A stretch of DNA of 64,000 nt from the NCBI GenBank assembly GCA_001586195.1, contig CP014609.1, positions 3,256,501-3,320,500 on the forward strand, read 5' to 3'. Below are positions 8,708 through 18,119 of the stretch, piece by piece. Source of the DNA: Solibacillus silvestris (GTDB taxonomy: Bacteria > Bacillota > Bacilli > Bacillales_A > Planococcaceae). The notes under the pieces were generated by a model, which was not told the DNA's origin, did no database searches, and was given only the letters and a program-made list of their open reading frames with translations. How positions within the stretch are numbered: position 1 is the first letter of the stretch; every line of letters starts with the position of its first letter. The position numbers and the translations under genes were made by a program.

Positions 8708-9634
8708 TTAAATTACTTCTTCATCCGTTTCAATTTCACGAATTTTATCTTTTGGCACGAATACTTCAATATGCCGTTTTAAATTTTGGAAAACAGCTGG
8801 TGCATCGCCGCCATATTCACCGTCCAGATTTAAATGCACTTCCTGATCAGATGATACGACAACACGACTAGCTTTTCTGTAAATGACACGTTCGTCGGAT
8901 AAATGCTCGCCACGCAATGCCAATGAAGCAATACGTATGAAATCCGCAATATTGCATTCCTTTAAAATCATAACAGTGAACAGTCCGTCGTTGATTGATG
9001 CATCGGGTGCGATTTTTTCGAAACCGCCTACGGAATTTGTTAAGCCACATAAAAACATCATCGCTTTACCATCAAACTCTTCTTCATCCATTTGGATTTT
9101 CATATGAGTTGCTTTAATAGAAGGAATCATTTCAATTGCCTTCAAATAATACGCCATTTGTCCAAGTACCGTTTTCATTCTGCTCGGTACTTCGTATGTC
9201 AGCTCGGTGATACGCCCGCCTGCAGCAATGTTAATGAAGTAGCGGTCTTCATTCAATATACCGACATCGACAGGTATTGTATCCCCTGCAAGAATGATGT
9301 TTAGTGCTTCTTCAACATTTCGAGGAATACGAACAGCCCGTGCAAAGTCATTTGTCGTCCCCATTGGAATTAAACCAAGCTTTGGCCGTTTTTCGCATTG
9401 ACTAACACCTGCCACTACTTCATTTAACGTCCCATCTCCACCTACCGCAATTACAACATCAAATTCGCGTCTTACAGCTTCGATTGCAGCTTTTGTTGCA
9501 TCACCTTCACCAGTCGTTGCATGACATGAAGTTTCATATCCTGCTATTTCGAGTTTCTCCAATACTTCCGGAAGATGTCTCTTAAATACTTCACGACCCG
9601 AAGTTGGGTTATATATAATTCTCGCTCTTTTCAT
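8708..9634 (-). CDS. dagK: Diacylglycerol kinase DagK
   Basis: A 308-aa soluble lipid kinase (B. subtilis DagK/YerQ type). It phosphorylates diacylglycerol released by lipoteichoic-acid synthesis and returns it to phospholipid synthesis as phosphatidic acid. The catalytic-domain signatures are present: YNPTSGRE near the start, VGGDGTLNEV for nucleotide binding, and GTTNDFAR. The M at 9634 is chosen over an upstream M because AGGATGAGAT precedes it and the length then matches B. subtilis (303 aa). In B. subtilis the gene lies next to gatCAB and yefA; here 35 kb separates it from gatB. Confidence 0.9.
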   Translation of the reverse strand: MKRARIIYNPTSGREVFKRHLPEVLEKLEIAGYETSCHATTGEGDATKAAIEAVRREFDVVIAVGGDGTLNEVVAGVSQCEKRPKLGLIPMGTTNDFARAVRIPRNVEEALNIILAGDTIPVDVGILNEDRYFINIAAGGRITELTYEVPSRMKTVLGQMAYYLKAIEMIPSIKATHMKIQMDEEEFDGKAMMFLCGLTNSVGGFEKIAPDASINDGLFTVMILKECNIADFIRIASLALRGEHLSDERVIYRKASRVVVSSDQEVHLNLDGEYGGDAPAVFQNLKRHIEVFVPKDKIREIETDEEVI

Positions 9635-9750
9635 ATTGATCTCATCCTGATTAATTATATTTTTCATTCTGTCCAAAGTATACTGCTGTCTGTTTTAGAA
9701 AAGCAACAATAGTACCCAGGATATTCTCTTCAATAATACGCTTAAAATAG

Positions 9751-9784
9751 AAAAAAGTTCCTACTATATTATATAGTAAGAACT
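9751..9784 (-). terminator. Terminator of the thioredoxin-like gene
   Basis: On the minus strand AGTTCTTACTATAT pairs with ATATAGTAGGAACT (one mismatch), followed by TTTTTT. Confidence 0.8.
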
Positions 9785-9809
9785 CGTAAAAGTAACAGGT
9801 TAAATAAAA

Positions 9810-10367
9810 TTATATTGCTGCTGTTACCTTATTTTTAAAATCTTCATATACATAGCTCCACAGCTTTGAATCGTTTACATATTGCCCACGCATATTTTCG
9901 TATACCGCTTTTTGTGCGTCTTCAAATGTTGGATCTTCTTTATCCGGTAATGTTGCACGTAAATCGGTTACTAGCTGCTGTAATTGCGGTGCACGTGGGC
10001 CCCATGTTGTAATTACTTCTCCTGCTTCATTTAAAATCAAGTACATTGGAATAGCACGTCCACCATTCGTTAAATAACGATCAATCAAATTTGTATCCGC
10101 ATCGCGTAATGCTGTACGAATTTCTACATCTGCTGCTTCTGCAACTTTGCGAATGATTGGATTGTTAATCATTGCATCCCCGCACCAGTCTTCGGTAATA
10201 GCTAAAATATGGACATTGGCATTTTTCAGCTTTTCAATAAAAGCTGTATCTTCCGGAAGCTCAAAGCTCTCATAAATAGCAAAGCTTTGTTCTTTTAATT
10301 GAGACATTGCATCCATATATTCTTTCATGGACTTGCTCTCTTCAAAATATTGTTGTTCTGTTTTCAT
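9810..10367 (-). CDS. Thioredoxin-family protein with single active-site cysteine
   Basis: A 185-aa protein with a thioredoxin-like fold. The active-site equivalent is TEDWCGDAM, so the CxxC motif is reduced to C-G-D-A with one cysteine. A conserved cis-proline-type segment (GGRAIPMYLIL) follows about 50 residues later. Such monocysteine proteins are common in Bacillales and may act as bacilliredoxin-like or chaperone-type proteins rather than disulphide reductases. There is no signal peptide, so it is cytoplasmic. The start at 10367 follows AAAGGTGG; a longer upstream reading frame has no such site. Monocistronic; exact role unknown. Confidence 0.7.
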   Translation of the reverse strand: MKTEQQYFEESKSMKEYMDAMSQLKEQSFAIYESFELPEDTAFIEKLKNANVHILAITEDWCGDAMINNPIIRKVAEAADVEIRTALRDADTNLIDRYLTNGGRAIPMYLILNEAGEVITTWGPRAPQLQQLVTDLRATLPDKEDPTFEDAQKAVYENMRGQYVNDSKLWSYVYEDFKNKVTAAI

Positions 10368-10675
10368 ATATATACCACCTTTCAAATGCTCTCTTCTATT
10401 TTGCATGTTTTCAAGAAAAAAAGAAAGTTTTATGTGTCAAAATTGTTACACAATAATACAATTCTAAATTTTCAAAACAAGTTACATAAAACAGCAGATT
10501 ATTAATACTTTCGAGAATTTTATAACTATCTATTATTTTATCCAAATAATATTACCTTATAGTAAAATAATTAAAAATTTTCGTAATTGTTTTACTTATT
10601 AGTATCTATAAAAAATTTCAAATGTAGTATATATTTCATACAAATATTCTGATATATTAAAATAACGCATCAAAA

Positions 10676-10690
10676 AATTATCAGAAAATT
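10676..10690 (+). promoter_or_regulatory. CodY box upstream of oppA
   Basis: AATTATCAGAAAATT matches the CodY consensus AATTTTCWGAAAATT at 14 of 15 positions. It lies 32 bp before the oppA start. CodY represses peptide uptake genes when branched-chain amino acids and GTP are plentiful in Bacillus. The rest of the 10368-10721 gap is AT-rich, with a possible extended -10 (TGATATATT) near 10650. Confidence 0.65.
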
Positions 10691-10721
10691 TAATTTACAT
10701 GATTTTCTAGGAGGGGTATTT

Positions 10722-12338
10722 ATGAAACGCAACAAAAAGGTCGCATTGACTGCTACAGCACTTTCATTATCTGCATTACTTGCAGCATGTGGAGGAGATG
10801 AAACTAAATCAACATCATCTGGAGATGGGGAAAAAGAATTAGATTTACTAATCACTTCTGAGCCACCTTCATTACATCCACAATTAGCTTCAGATACAAC
10901 TTCTGGCGCAATTTTAGAAAATACTTTTGAAGGTTTAACAACATTGGTTGAAGGCGAGCCTGTTTTAGCTGCCGCTGAAGATTATAAAGTATCGGATGAT
11001 CTTTTAACTTATACATTCACTTTACGTGACGCACAATGGTCAAATGGAGAAAAAGTTACAGCTGAAGATTTTGAATACGCATGGAAATGGGCATTAAACC
11101 CGGAAAATGCGTCTGAATATTCTACTATCCTTTACCCTATTAAAGGAGCAGAAGAATACAACAACGGTAAAGGTACTGCCGAAGATGTAGCGATTAAAGC
11201 TATCGATGAAAAAACATTGGAAGTAACGTTAAATGCTCCGACTCCATATTTCTTGGAATTAACAGCATTTAAAACGTTCTACCCAATCCATAAAGCAACA
11301 GCTGAAGCGGATCCAAAATGGTACACAGAAGCAGATACATATGTATCGAACGGTGCATACAACTTATCTACTTGGAACCATTCAGGCGATATCGTTTTAG
11401 AGAAAAGCGATACTTACTGGGATACAGAAAATGTAGATATCGATACGGTAAACATTGCAATGGTTGAGTCTGAAACAACTCAAATGACAATGTTTGACGC
11501 TGGAGAAATTGATTTCTTAGGTGCTCCTTACGGGACAATTTCTCTTGATGCAATCGATCGCTTAAAATCTGAAGACAAATTAAACGTTTCTGATATGTCT
11601 TCTATTTACTGGTACAAGTTCAATACAGAAGATCCAGTAATGCAAAACGAAAACATTCGTAAAGCATTAGCATTGGCAATCGACCGTGAAGGCTTAATCA
11701 GTAATGTTGTAAAAGGCGAACAAGAACCTGCATTAGGTATCGTGCCAAACTCTGTAGAAGGCTTCGGCGATGATGAAGGTTACTTCAAAGATGCTGATTT
11801 CGAAGAAGCGAAGAAATATTTAGAAGCTGGTCTGAAAGAATTAGGATTAGCAAATCCTGCTGATTTAGAAGTAAAAGTTTCATACAATACTTCTGAAGCA
11901 CACTCTGCAATCGCACAATTCATCCAACAAGGATGGTCATCTAATTTAGGTATTACTGTTAAACTTGATAACTCAGAATGGCAAGTGTACTTGGATAAAA
12001 TTGGAAATGGCGATTACCAAATCGGTCGTCTTGGTTGGGGTGCTGACTACAATGATGCATATACATTCCTAGAAATGTATAACTCTGCAGAGAACGGCAA
12101 TAACCAAACTGGCTGGTCAAACGATGAATACACTGCATTATTAAATGAGTCGATCACTGAAACTGATCCGGACAAGCGTACGGAAAAATTATTGGAAGCT
12201 GAAGCAGTAATTATGGAAGAAATGCCTGTAGCACCTATTTACTACAATACAAACTTAAATGTTGTATCTGACGAAGTAGAAAATATGGTTCCAGATGCTT
12301 TAGGTAACATTAATCTTAAATACGTTAAAATGAAGTAA
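10722..12338 (+). CDS. oppA: Oligopeptide ABC transporter substrate-binding lipoprotein
   Basis: A 538-aa SBP_bac_5 family protein. The lipoprotein signal is clear: KRNKK, a hydrophobic core and LAAC with lipidated C23. The mature part has the family pattern LDLLITSEPPSLHPQL, then ENTFEGL, and VSNGAYNLSTW in the middle. It captures extracellular oligopeptides for the OppBC channel. It is the first gene of oppABCDF and follows AGGAGGGG. A strong hairpin after it probably limits read-through, so binding protein is made in excess over the membrane components. A CodY box suggests nutritional repression. Confidence 0.92.
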   Translation: MKRNKKVALTATALSLSALLAACGGDETKSTSSGDGEKELDLLITSEPPSLHPQLASDTTSGAILENTFEGLTTLVEGEPVLAAAEDYKVSDDLLTYTFTLRDAQWSNGEKVTAEDFEYAWKWALNPENASEYSTILYPIKGAEEYNNGKGTAEDVAIKAIDEKTLEVTLNAPTPYFLELTAFKTFYPIHKATAEADPKWYTEADTYVSNGAYNLSTWNHSGDIVLEKSDTYWDTENVDIDTVNIAMVESETTQMTMFDAGEIDFLGAPYGTISLDAIDRLKSEDKLNVSDMSSIYWYKFNTEDPVMQNENIRKALALAIDREGLISNVVKGEQEPALGIVPNSVEGFGDDEGYFKDADFEEAKKYLEAGLKELGLANPADLEVKVSYNTSEAHSAIAQFIQQGWSSNLGITVKLDNSEWQVYLDKIGNGDYQIGRLGWGADYNDAYTFLEMYNSAENGNNQTGWSNDEYTALLNESITETDPDKRTEKLLEAEAVIMEEMPVAPIYYNTNLNVVSDEVENMVPDALGNINLKYVKMK

Positions 12339-12398
12339 TTTTAACTATTTATTATTTACTCCTGCGATGGTCAAATTAATTGCAAAGTCATCGTAAAC

Positions 12399-12436
12399 AG
12401 GGAGTGCCTCGAAATAAAATTTCGGGCACTCCCTTT
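12399..12436 (+). terminator. Attenuating hairpin between oppA and oppB
   Basis: AGGGAGTGCC pairs with GGCACTCCCT; a TCGAAAT/ATTTCG extension lengthens the stem, and a short T tail follows. Partial termination here is usual after ABC binding-protein genes. Confidence 0.7.
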
Positions 12437-12484
12437 CATAGTTTTATCGAATTTTCAAAATAGTATAAAAAGGAGGTACGGACA

Positions 12485-13414
12485 TTGCTTAACTTTATCA
12501 TTAAACGATTACTCTATATCGTACTTGCAATGTACTTAATTATTACAGCGACGTTCTTCCTAATGCAGCTTGCTCCCGGTAGCCCTTTCACGAGCGAACG
12601 TGAATTACCACCTGCCATCGAAGAACAGTTAAACGCGAAATATGGGTTGGATAATCCTTGGTATATCCAATATAAAGACTATTTAGTAGACACAATGACA
12701 TTTGATTTTGGGGAGTCGATGAAATACAAAGGCCGTTCCACAAATGACATTATCGCAGAAAGCTTCCCTGTATCCCTTGCTTTAGGTCTTCAGGCGATGG
12801 TTTTAGCAATTGGTCTTGGTGTATTACTCGGCGTTGTTTCAGCACTGTATCATAACCGCTTTGGAGATTATGCCGCGACAATTTTTGCAATTTTAGGGAT
12901 TTCAGTTCCTTCCTTCATATTAGCCGGACTCTTGCAGTATTACTTGGCATTTGAAGCAGGCTGGTTCCCGGTAAGTGGCTGGAAAGGATTTGCCTATACA
13001 ATATTACCTTCATTGGCAATCGCTGTTACCCATGCCGGATTTATTGCTAAACTTACTCGTTCAAGTATGTTGGAGCAAAACAATAGTGAGTATGTAAAGC
13101 TTGCTCGTGCAAAAGGTCTTGGAAAATGGACAATCGTGTTCAAGCACTCTTTACGTAATGCATTATTGCCGGTTGTGACGTATTTAGGTCCACTTTTTGC
13201 CGGTGTTATTACAGGTTCGTTCGTTATTGAACAGATTTTTGCGGTGCCAGGACTTGGCCGCCATTTCGTAACAAGTATTACAAACCGTGACTATACGGTA
13301 ATTATGGGTACGACTGTGTTCTATTCATTAATTTTATTACTGGCTGTATTAATCGTAGACATTTTATACAGTGTCATCGATCCACGTATTAAATTGAAAG
13401 GAGCGAAAAAATAA
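12485..13414 (+). CDS. oppB: Oligopeptide ABC transporter permease OppB
   Basis: A 309-aa integral membrane permease with about six transmembrane segments. The EAA loop that contacts the ATPases is EYVKLARAKGLGKWTIVFKH. The initiation codon is TTG, preceded by a near-perfect AAGGAGG, a combination that can tune the level below that of OppA. Its TAA stop shares a base with the ATG of oppC, so translation is coupled. It forms the channel with OppC for peptides delivered by OppA. Confidence 0.92.
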   Translation: MLNFIIKRLLYIVLAMYLIITATFFLMQLAPGSPFTSERELPPAIEEQLNAKYGLDNPWYIQYKDYLVDTMTFDFGESMKYKGRSTNDIIAESFPVSLALGLQAMVLAIGLGVLLGVVSALYHNRFGDYAATIFAILGISVPSFILAGLLQYYLAFEAGWFPVSGWKGFAYTILPSLAIAVTHAGFIAKLTRSSMLEQNNSEYVKLARAKGLGKWTIVFKHSLRNALLPVVTYLGPLFAGVITGSFVIEQIFAVPGLGRHFVTSITNRDYTVIMGTTVFYSLILLLAVLIVDILYSVIDPRIKLKGAKK

Positions 13415-14346
13415 TGGCTCAAAACGAACAGCAAATACCAAAAGTATCAGCTGACATGTTCGATGTTGTCGGTCGTTCAGAAAATACAGATGCCCTTTCT
13501 AAAAAGCAAGTATCTTATTGGAAAGAAGTATTTTATCGCTTCTCTCATAACAAGTTAGCTGTACTCGGGTTAATCCTTCTTATTATAATTGCAGGATTTG
13601 CAATTTTTGCGCCGGTGTTCTCTTCTTATACATATGAACAGAATGTAGGTTTATATAATACCGCTCCTTCTGCAACACATTGGTTCGGTACGGATGACCT
13701 TGCGCGTGATATTTTTGTCCGTGCATGGGAAGGCGCTCGAATTTCATTATTCATCGGTATTACTGCCGCTGTAATTGATTTGATTATCGGTGTTTTATGG
13801 GGAAGTATCGCAGGTTTGGCAGGTGGTCGTGTCGATAATATTATGATGCGTATCGCAGACGTGTTGACGGCAATTCCTTATCTATTAGTAGTAATTATTT
13901 TATTGGTAATTATGGAACCTGGTTTAATTCCTATGATTATCGCCCTTTCCATTACAGGTTGGGTAAACATGGCGCGTATTGTACGAAGTGAAGTACTGAA
14001 AATTAAAAATCAGGAATACGTACTTGCTGCTCGTACATTAGGCGCAAATCAATGGCACATCATTAAACGTCACTTAATCCCAAATGCAATGGGTGCTATT
14101 TTAGTAACAATGACAATGACTATTCCAAGTGCAATTTTCACAGAGAGTTTCTTAAGCTACTTAGGTTTAGGGGTTCAGGCTCCTTTAGCCAGCTGGGGTA
14201 CGATGGCCTCTGAAGGTTTCAAAGCACTTCAATCTGCACCATGGCGATTATTGTTCCCTGCAGCTTTAATCTCAATTACAATATTCGCATTTAACGCAGT
14301 TGGGGACGGCTTACGTGACGCACTTGATCCGAAATTACGTAAATAA
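13414..14346 (+). CDS. oppC: Oligopeptide ABC transporter permease OppC
   Basis: A 310-aa permease with a cytoplasmic N-terminal stretch of about 40 residues and a first transmembrane helix at about 48-70. It has the usual OppC_N segment, then a membrane domain with the EAA loop EYVLAARTLGANQWHIIKRH. WFGTDDLARDIF is a family signature of the first extracellular loop. It pairs with OppB. Its start overlaps the oppB stop by one base. Length is normal for the family. Confidence 0.92.
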   Translation: MAQNEQQIPKVSADMFDVVGRSENTDALSKKQVSYWKEVFYRFSHNKLAVLGLILLIIIAGFAIFAPVFSSYTYEQNVGLYNTAPSATHWFGTDDLARDIFVRAWEGARISLFIGITAAVIDLIIGVLWGSIAGLAGGRVDNIMMRIADVLTAIPYLLVVIILLVIMEPGLIPMIIALSITGWVNMARIVRSEVLKIKNQEYVLAARTLGANQWHIIKRHLIPNAMGAILVTMTMTIPSAIFTESFLSYLGLGVQAPLASWGTMASEGFKALQSAPWRLLFPAALISITIFAFNAVGDGLRDALDPKLRK

Positions 14347-14360
14347 GGAGAGTGTACGCA

Positions 14361-15407
14361 ATGAAGAAAAAAGTATTAGAAGTAAACGACTTACGTATTA
14401 ATTTCAAAACGTACGCTGGTGTCGTACAAGCCGTACGCGGAGTAAGCTTTGAATTATACGAGGGCGAAACATTAGCAATCGTTGGGGAATCCGGTTCCGG
14501 AAAATCCGTAACGAGTAACGCACTGATGAAGTTAATTCCTCAGCCACCAGGTATTTATGCCGGTGGTGAGATTAACTTCAACGGTCGCAATATTATTCCT
14601 TTATCTGAGAAAGAAATGATGAAAGTTCGCGGAAATGATATTTCAATGATTTTCCAAGATCCAATGACTGCATTAAATCCAACAATGCGTATCGGTGCAC
14701 AGATTACTGAAGTACTTCTAAAGCATAAAAAAGTTACAAATAAGGATGAAGCAAAAAAACGTGCGGTTGAGTTACTTGACCAAGTAGGGATCCCTTTCCC
14801 CGAAAAACGTTATAAAGCTTACCCTCACGAACTGTCGGGCGGGATGCGCCAACGTGTTGTTATTGCGATCGCTCTTGCAGCAGATCCAAAACTATTAATT
14901 GCCGATGAGCCGACAACAGCATTAGACGTAACGATACAAGCACAAATTTTAGAGTTGATGAAAGAGCTTCAAAAGAAATCGAATACATCGATTATTTTCA
15001 TTACCCATGATCTGGGTGTTGTAGCAAATGTAGCAGACCGAGTTGCGGTCATGTATGCAGGTCAAATCGTTGAGTACGGTACAGTAGAAGATATTTTCTA
15101 CAATCCACAGCACCCATATACTTGGGGTCTACTTGGCTCTATGCCGGACTTAAACAACTCTACAGATGAGCTGTTAATGGCGATTCCGGGTTCACCGCCA
15201 AACTTGATCGATCCACCTAAAGGCGATGCATTTGCCCCTCGTAATGAATTTGCAATGAAAATCGATTTCGAGATGGAACCGCCAATGTTTAAAGTATCAG
15301 ATACACACTACGCAAAAACTTGGCTACTGCATCCTGATGCACCAAAAATGCCTGTTCCTGAGGCGGTAGCACGCCGTATTAAAGGCTATCAACAGGAGGG
15401 CATGTAA
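14361..15407 (+). CDS. oppD: Oligopeptide ABC transporter ATPase OppD
   Basis: A 348-aa ABC ATPase. Walker A is GESGSGKS, the signature LSGGMRQR, Walker B LLIADEPT, and the switch histidine lies in ITHD. The C-terminal oligopeptide-transporter extension ([22 protein letters not shown]) is present, though the usual zinc/Fe-S-like cysteines of that region are absent. The ATG at 14361 follows AAGGAGAG at good distance; an upstream GTG would sit on the ribosome binding site. With OppF it powers OppBC. Confidence 0.92.
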   Translation: MKKKVLEVNDLRINFKTYAGVVQAVRGVSFELYEGETLAIVGESGSGKSVTSNALMKLIPQPPGIYAGGEINFNGRNIIPLSEKEMMKVRGNDISMIFQDPMTALNPTMRIGAQITEVLLKHKKVTNKDEAKKRAVELLDQVGIPFPEKRYKAYPHELSGGMRQRVVIAIALAADPKLLIADEPTTALDVTIQAQILELMKELQKKSNTSIIFITHDLGVVANVADRVAVMYAGQIVEYGTVEDIFYNPQHPYTWGLLGSMPDLNNSTDELLMAIPGSPPNLIDPPKGDAFAPRNEFAMKIDFEMEPPMFKVSDTHYAKTWLLHPDAPKMPVPEAVARRIKGYQQEGM

Positions 15408-15409
15408 TT

Positions 15410-16318
15410 ATGGCAAATAAAATATTAGAAGTAAAAGGCTTAAAACAGTATTTTGGCACTGCCAAACAACCGATTAAAGCGATCGATGGTATCTCCTTTG
15501 ATGTGTATGAAGGCGAAACATTAGGTTTAGTCGGAGAATCCGGCTGTGGTAAATCAACGACGGGCCGTTCAATTATCCGCCTTTACGATATTACAGAAGG
15601 TCAAATTACCTTTAAAGGCAAAAATATATCAGAGATGAAGTCACGAAAAGAATTAATGCAATTCAATCGTGAAATGCAAATGATCTTCCAGGACCCGTAT
15701 GCGAGTTTGAATCCTCGTATGACGGCCGGTGAATTAATTGCAGAAGGCTTTGATATCCATGGCCTGTATAAAAATAAAAAAGAACGCCAAGCTCGTATTG
15801 GGGAGTTGCTGGAAGCAGTTGGACTGACACGTGAGCATGCTAACCGTTATGCCCATGAGTTTTCTGGTGGTCAGCGTCAACGTATCGGTATTGCCCGTGC
15901 ACTTAGTTTAGATCCAAGCTTCATCATTGCCGATGAGCCGATTTCTGCGCTCGATGTTTCTATCCAAGCACAGGTAGTAAACTTACTGAAGCAACTTCAA
16001 AAAGAACGTGGGTTAACTTATTTATTCATTGCCCATGATTTATCAATGGTAAAGTATATATCAGACCGAATTGCCGTTATGTATCGCGGAAAAATATTAG
16101 AACTTGGTAGTGCGGATGAGATTTACAATAACCCAATCCATCCTTATACAAAGTCTCTATTATCTGCAGTTCCTCAGCCAGATCCGGCTTATGAACGTAA
16201 CCGTACACGTATCCCCTACAAACATGTTGAACATGATCCGGCAGCTAAAGTAATCGAAGCCCGCCCTGGCCATTTCGTCTTTGGCACAGATGCACAAGTA
16301 AAAGATTGGGCTAAATAG
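15410..16318 (+). CDS. oppF: Oligopeptide ABC transporter ATPase OppF
   Basis: A 302-aa ABC ATPase partner of OppD. Walker A is GESGCGKST, the signature FSGGQRQR and Walker [13 protein letters not shown]. The C-terminal extension ([14 protein letters not shown]) is the OppF type. It is slightly shorter than most OppF proteins because the cysteine-bearing tail is missing and the protein ends on a short basic-acidic tail. It follows oppD by two bases with AGGAGGG in the end of oppD. A strong terminator ends the operon. Confidence 0.92.
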   Translation: MANKILEVKGLKQYFGTAKQPIKAIDGISFDVYEGETLGLVGESGCGKSTTGRSIIRLYDITEGQITFKGKNISEMKSRKELMQFNREMQMIFQDPYASLNPRMTAGELIAEGFDIHGLYKNKKERQARIGELLEAVGLTREHANRYAHEFSGGQRQRIGIARALSLDPSFIIADEPISALDVSIQAQVVNLLKQLQKERGLTYLFIAHDLSMVKYISDRIAVMYRGKILELGSADEIYNNPIHPYTKSLLSAVPQPDPAYERNRTRIPYKHVEHDPAAKVIEARPGHFVFGTDAQVKDWAK

Positions 16319-16332
16319 AAGAACAAAATAAA

Positions 16333-16368
16333 AACTCCTTCACGAGGCAATGTGAAGGAGTTCTTTCT
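16333..16368. terminator. Terminator at the oppF/rocA convergence
   Basis: A perfect 11-bp stem AACTCCTTCAC/GTGAAGGAGTT (16333-16343 with 16352-16362) with TTCTTTCT on the plus side and an A-rich flank on the other. It probably serves both converging genes. Confidence 0.8.
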
Positions 16369-16406
16369 ATTATACAAGGAAATTTCCAATGACTATTACT
16401 TAATAA

Positions 16407-17951
16407 TTAAAATGCTTCTGATGTTGTTTTCGCTTGCATGTGCAATGTTAAATAATCTGGTCCGCCTGCTTTAGAGTCAGTACCTGACATGTTGAAGCCG
16501 CCAAATGGTTGGTAACCAACGATTGCACCTGTACAGCCGCGGTTGAAATAAAGGTTTCCAACATGGAACTCTTCGCGAGCATACTCTAAGTTCATACGGT
16601 CGTTTGTAATAACAGCACCTGTTAATCCGTATTCAGTATTGTTTGCGATATCAATCGCTTCTTCAAATGAATCTGCTTTTGTAATCGCTACAACTGGACC
16701 GAAGATTTCTTCTTTCATAATACGCGCTTCCGGATCTACATCGGCAAATACTGTCGGGTGTACGAAGTAACCAACAGAATCATCTGCAGTACCACCAGCA
16801 ACCAAACGGCCTTCTGTTTTACCGATTTCAATATACTCACTGATTTTTTTGAATGCTGCCGAATCGATTACTGTTGCCATAAAGTTGTTATTGTCTGAAG
16901 GGTCACCAATTGTTAATGATTTTGTTAACTCTTCCACACGGTTTACAACTTGATCATATACATCTTTTACGATTACTACACGTGAACATGCTGAACACTT
17001 TTGTCCTGAGAAACCGAAAGCTGATTTTACGATGGACTGTGCAGCTAACTCTAAATCTGCATCCTTATCAACAACGATTGTATCTTTACCGCCCATTTCA
17101 GCAATGACACGTTTAATCCAAATTTGACCTGGACTTAATTTTGATGCACGTTCGTTAATACGTAAGCCGACATCACGAGAACCTGTAAAACTGATGAAGC
17201 GTGTTTTCGGGTGGTCTACTAAGTAGTCCCCTACTTCTGCTCCACTACCAGGTACGAAGTTTACTACGCCTTTTGGTAAACCTGCTTCTTCAAGCACTTC
17301 AATAAATTTATAAGCGACAACCGGTGTAGTTGATGCTGGTTTTAATAATACTGTGTTACCAGTAACAACAGCTGCAACAGTTGTACCTGCCATAATAGCG
17401 AACGGGAAGTTCCAAGGAGAAATAACAATCCCAATCCCTAGTGGAATATAGTCATATCGGTTGTATTCATTCGGACGGCTTTCTACTTTACGACCATCTT
17501 TCATTTCCAGCATTTGACGGCCATAGTATTCTAAAAAGTCGATTGCTTCTGCAGTATCTGCATCCGCTTCATTCCAAGGCTTACCTGCTTCTTTCGTCAA
17601 CCATGCAGAAAACTCATGCTTGCGGCGGCGGATAATTGTCGCTGCTTTGAATAATACGTCTGCACGAATTTCAGGTTTAACTTTTTTCCATGACTTGAAT
17701 GCTTTATCTGCTTCTTGCATCGCTTTTTCAGCCAAGTCTTTTGAAGCTTTTGAAACAGAGCCAATCACTTCTGTTTTCTTAGCCGGGTTATATGATACAA
17801 TTTTTTCTTCTGTCGTAATACGTTCGCCACCGATAATTAGAGGATAATCGGCACCAAGCTGTGATTCTACTTTTTTAAGCGCTTCCAAATAAGCTTGCTT
17901 GTTTTCTTCTACCGAGAAATCTGTAAATGGTTCATGTTTATAGTTAATCAT
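16407..17951 (-). CDS. rocA: 1-pyrroline-5-carboxylate dehydrogenase
   Basis: A 514-aa aldehyde dehydrogenase of the RocA/PruA type (515 aa in B. subtilis), which oxidises glutamate semialdehyde/P5C to glutamate with NAD, the second step of proline breakdown. The general-base glutamate is in AEMGGKD, and the catalytic cysteine lies in [14 protein letters not shown]-type and GSRDVG cofactor motifs are present. The start follows GGAGG. It is divergent from a PAS/AAA/Fis regulator and shares with it an intergenic region that holds two copies of a 17-bp operator also found before the proline dehydrogenase and putP genes. Confidence 0.92.
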   Translation of the reverse strand: MINYKHEPFTDFSVEENKQAYLEALKKVESQLGADYPLIIGGERITTEEKIVSYNPAKKTEVIGSVSKASKDLAEKAMQEADKAFKSWKKVKPEIRADVLFKAATIIRRRKHEFSAWLTKEAGKPWNEADADTAEAIDFLEYYGRQMLEMKDGRKVESRPNEYNRYDYIPLGIGIVISPWNFPFAIMAGTTVAAVVTGNTVLLKPASTTPVVAYKFIEVLEEAGLPKGVVNFVPGSGAEVGDYLVDHPKTRFISFTGSRDVGLRINERASKLSPGQIWIKRVIAEMGGKDTIVVDKDADLELAAQSIVKSAFGFSGQKCSACSRVVIVKDVYDQVVNRVEELTKSLTIGDPSDNNNFMATVIDSAAFKKISEYIEIGKTEGRLVAGGTADDSVGYFVHPTVFADVDPEARIMKEEIFGPVVAITKADSFEEAIDIANNTEYGLTGAVITNDRMNLEYAREEFHVGNLYFNRGCTGAIVGYQPFGGFNMSGTDSKAGGPDYLTLHMQAKTTSEAF

Positions 17952-17974
17952 TTATCATTACCTCCGATATTAAG

Positions 17975-17991
17975 TGCAATATTATTTTGCA
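17975..17991. promoter_or_regulatory. Proline-regulon operator copy 1 (rocA side)
   Basis: TGCAATATTATTTTGCA is an inverted repeat of TGCAA-type arms. It overlaps a possible rocA -10 (TATGAT, minus strand, 17991-17996). It shares its core with three other sites in this locus. Confidence 0.6.
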
Positions 17992-18018
17992 TCATATTAT
18001 GTTTCTTAATTTGAATTA

Positions 18019-18035
18019 TGCAATATAATAATGCT
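18019..18035. promoter_or_regulatory. Proline-regulon operator copy 2
   Basis: TGCAATATAATAATGCT, 44 bp (about four helical turns) from copy 1, in the same divergent rocA/regulator region. It is the least symmetrical of the four copies. Confidence 0.5.
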
Positions 18036-18119
18036 TAAATCAATTATTTTTTCTAAATTACGCAAATTATCTCATTTTGACATTCCCATGCTAAAATAAA
18101 ATGGAGGGGGTTACACCGT

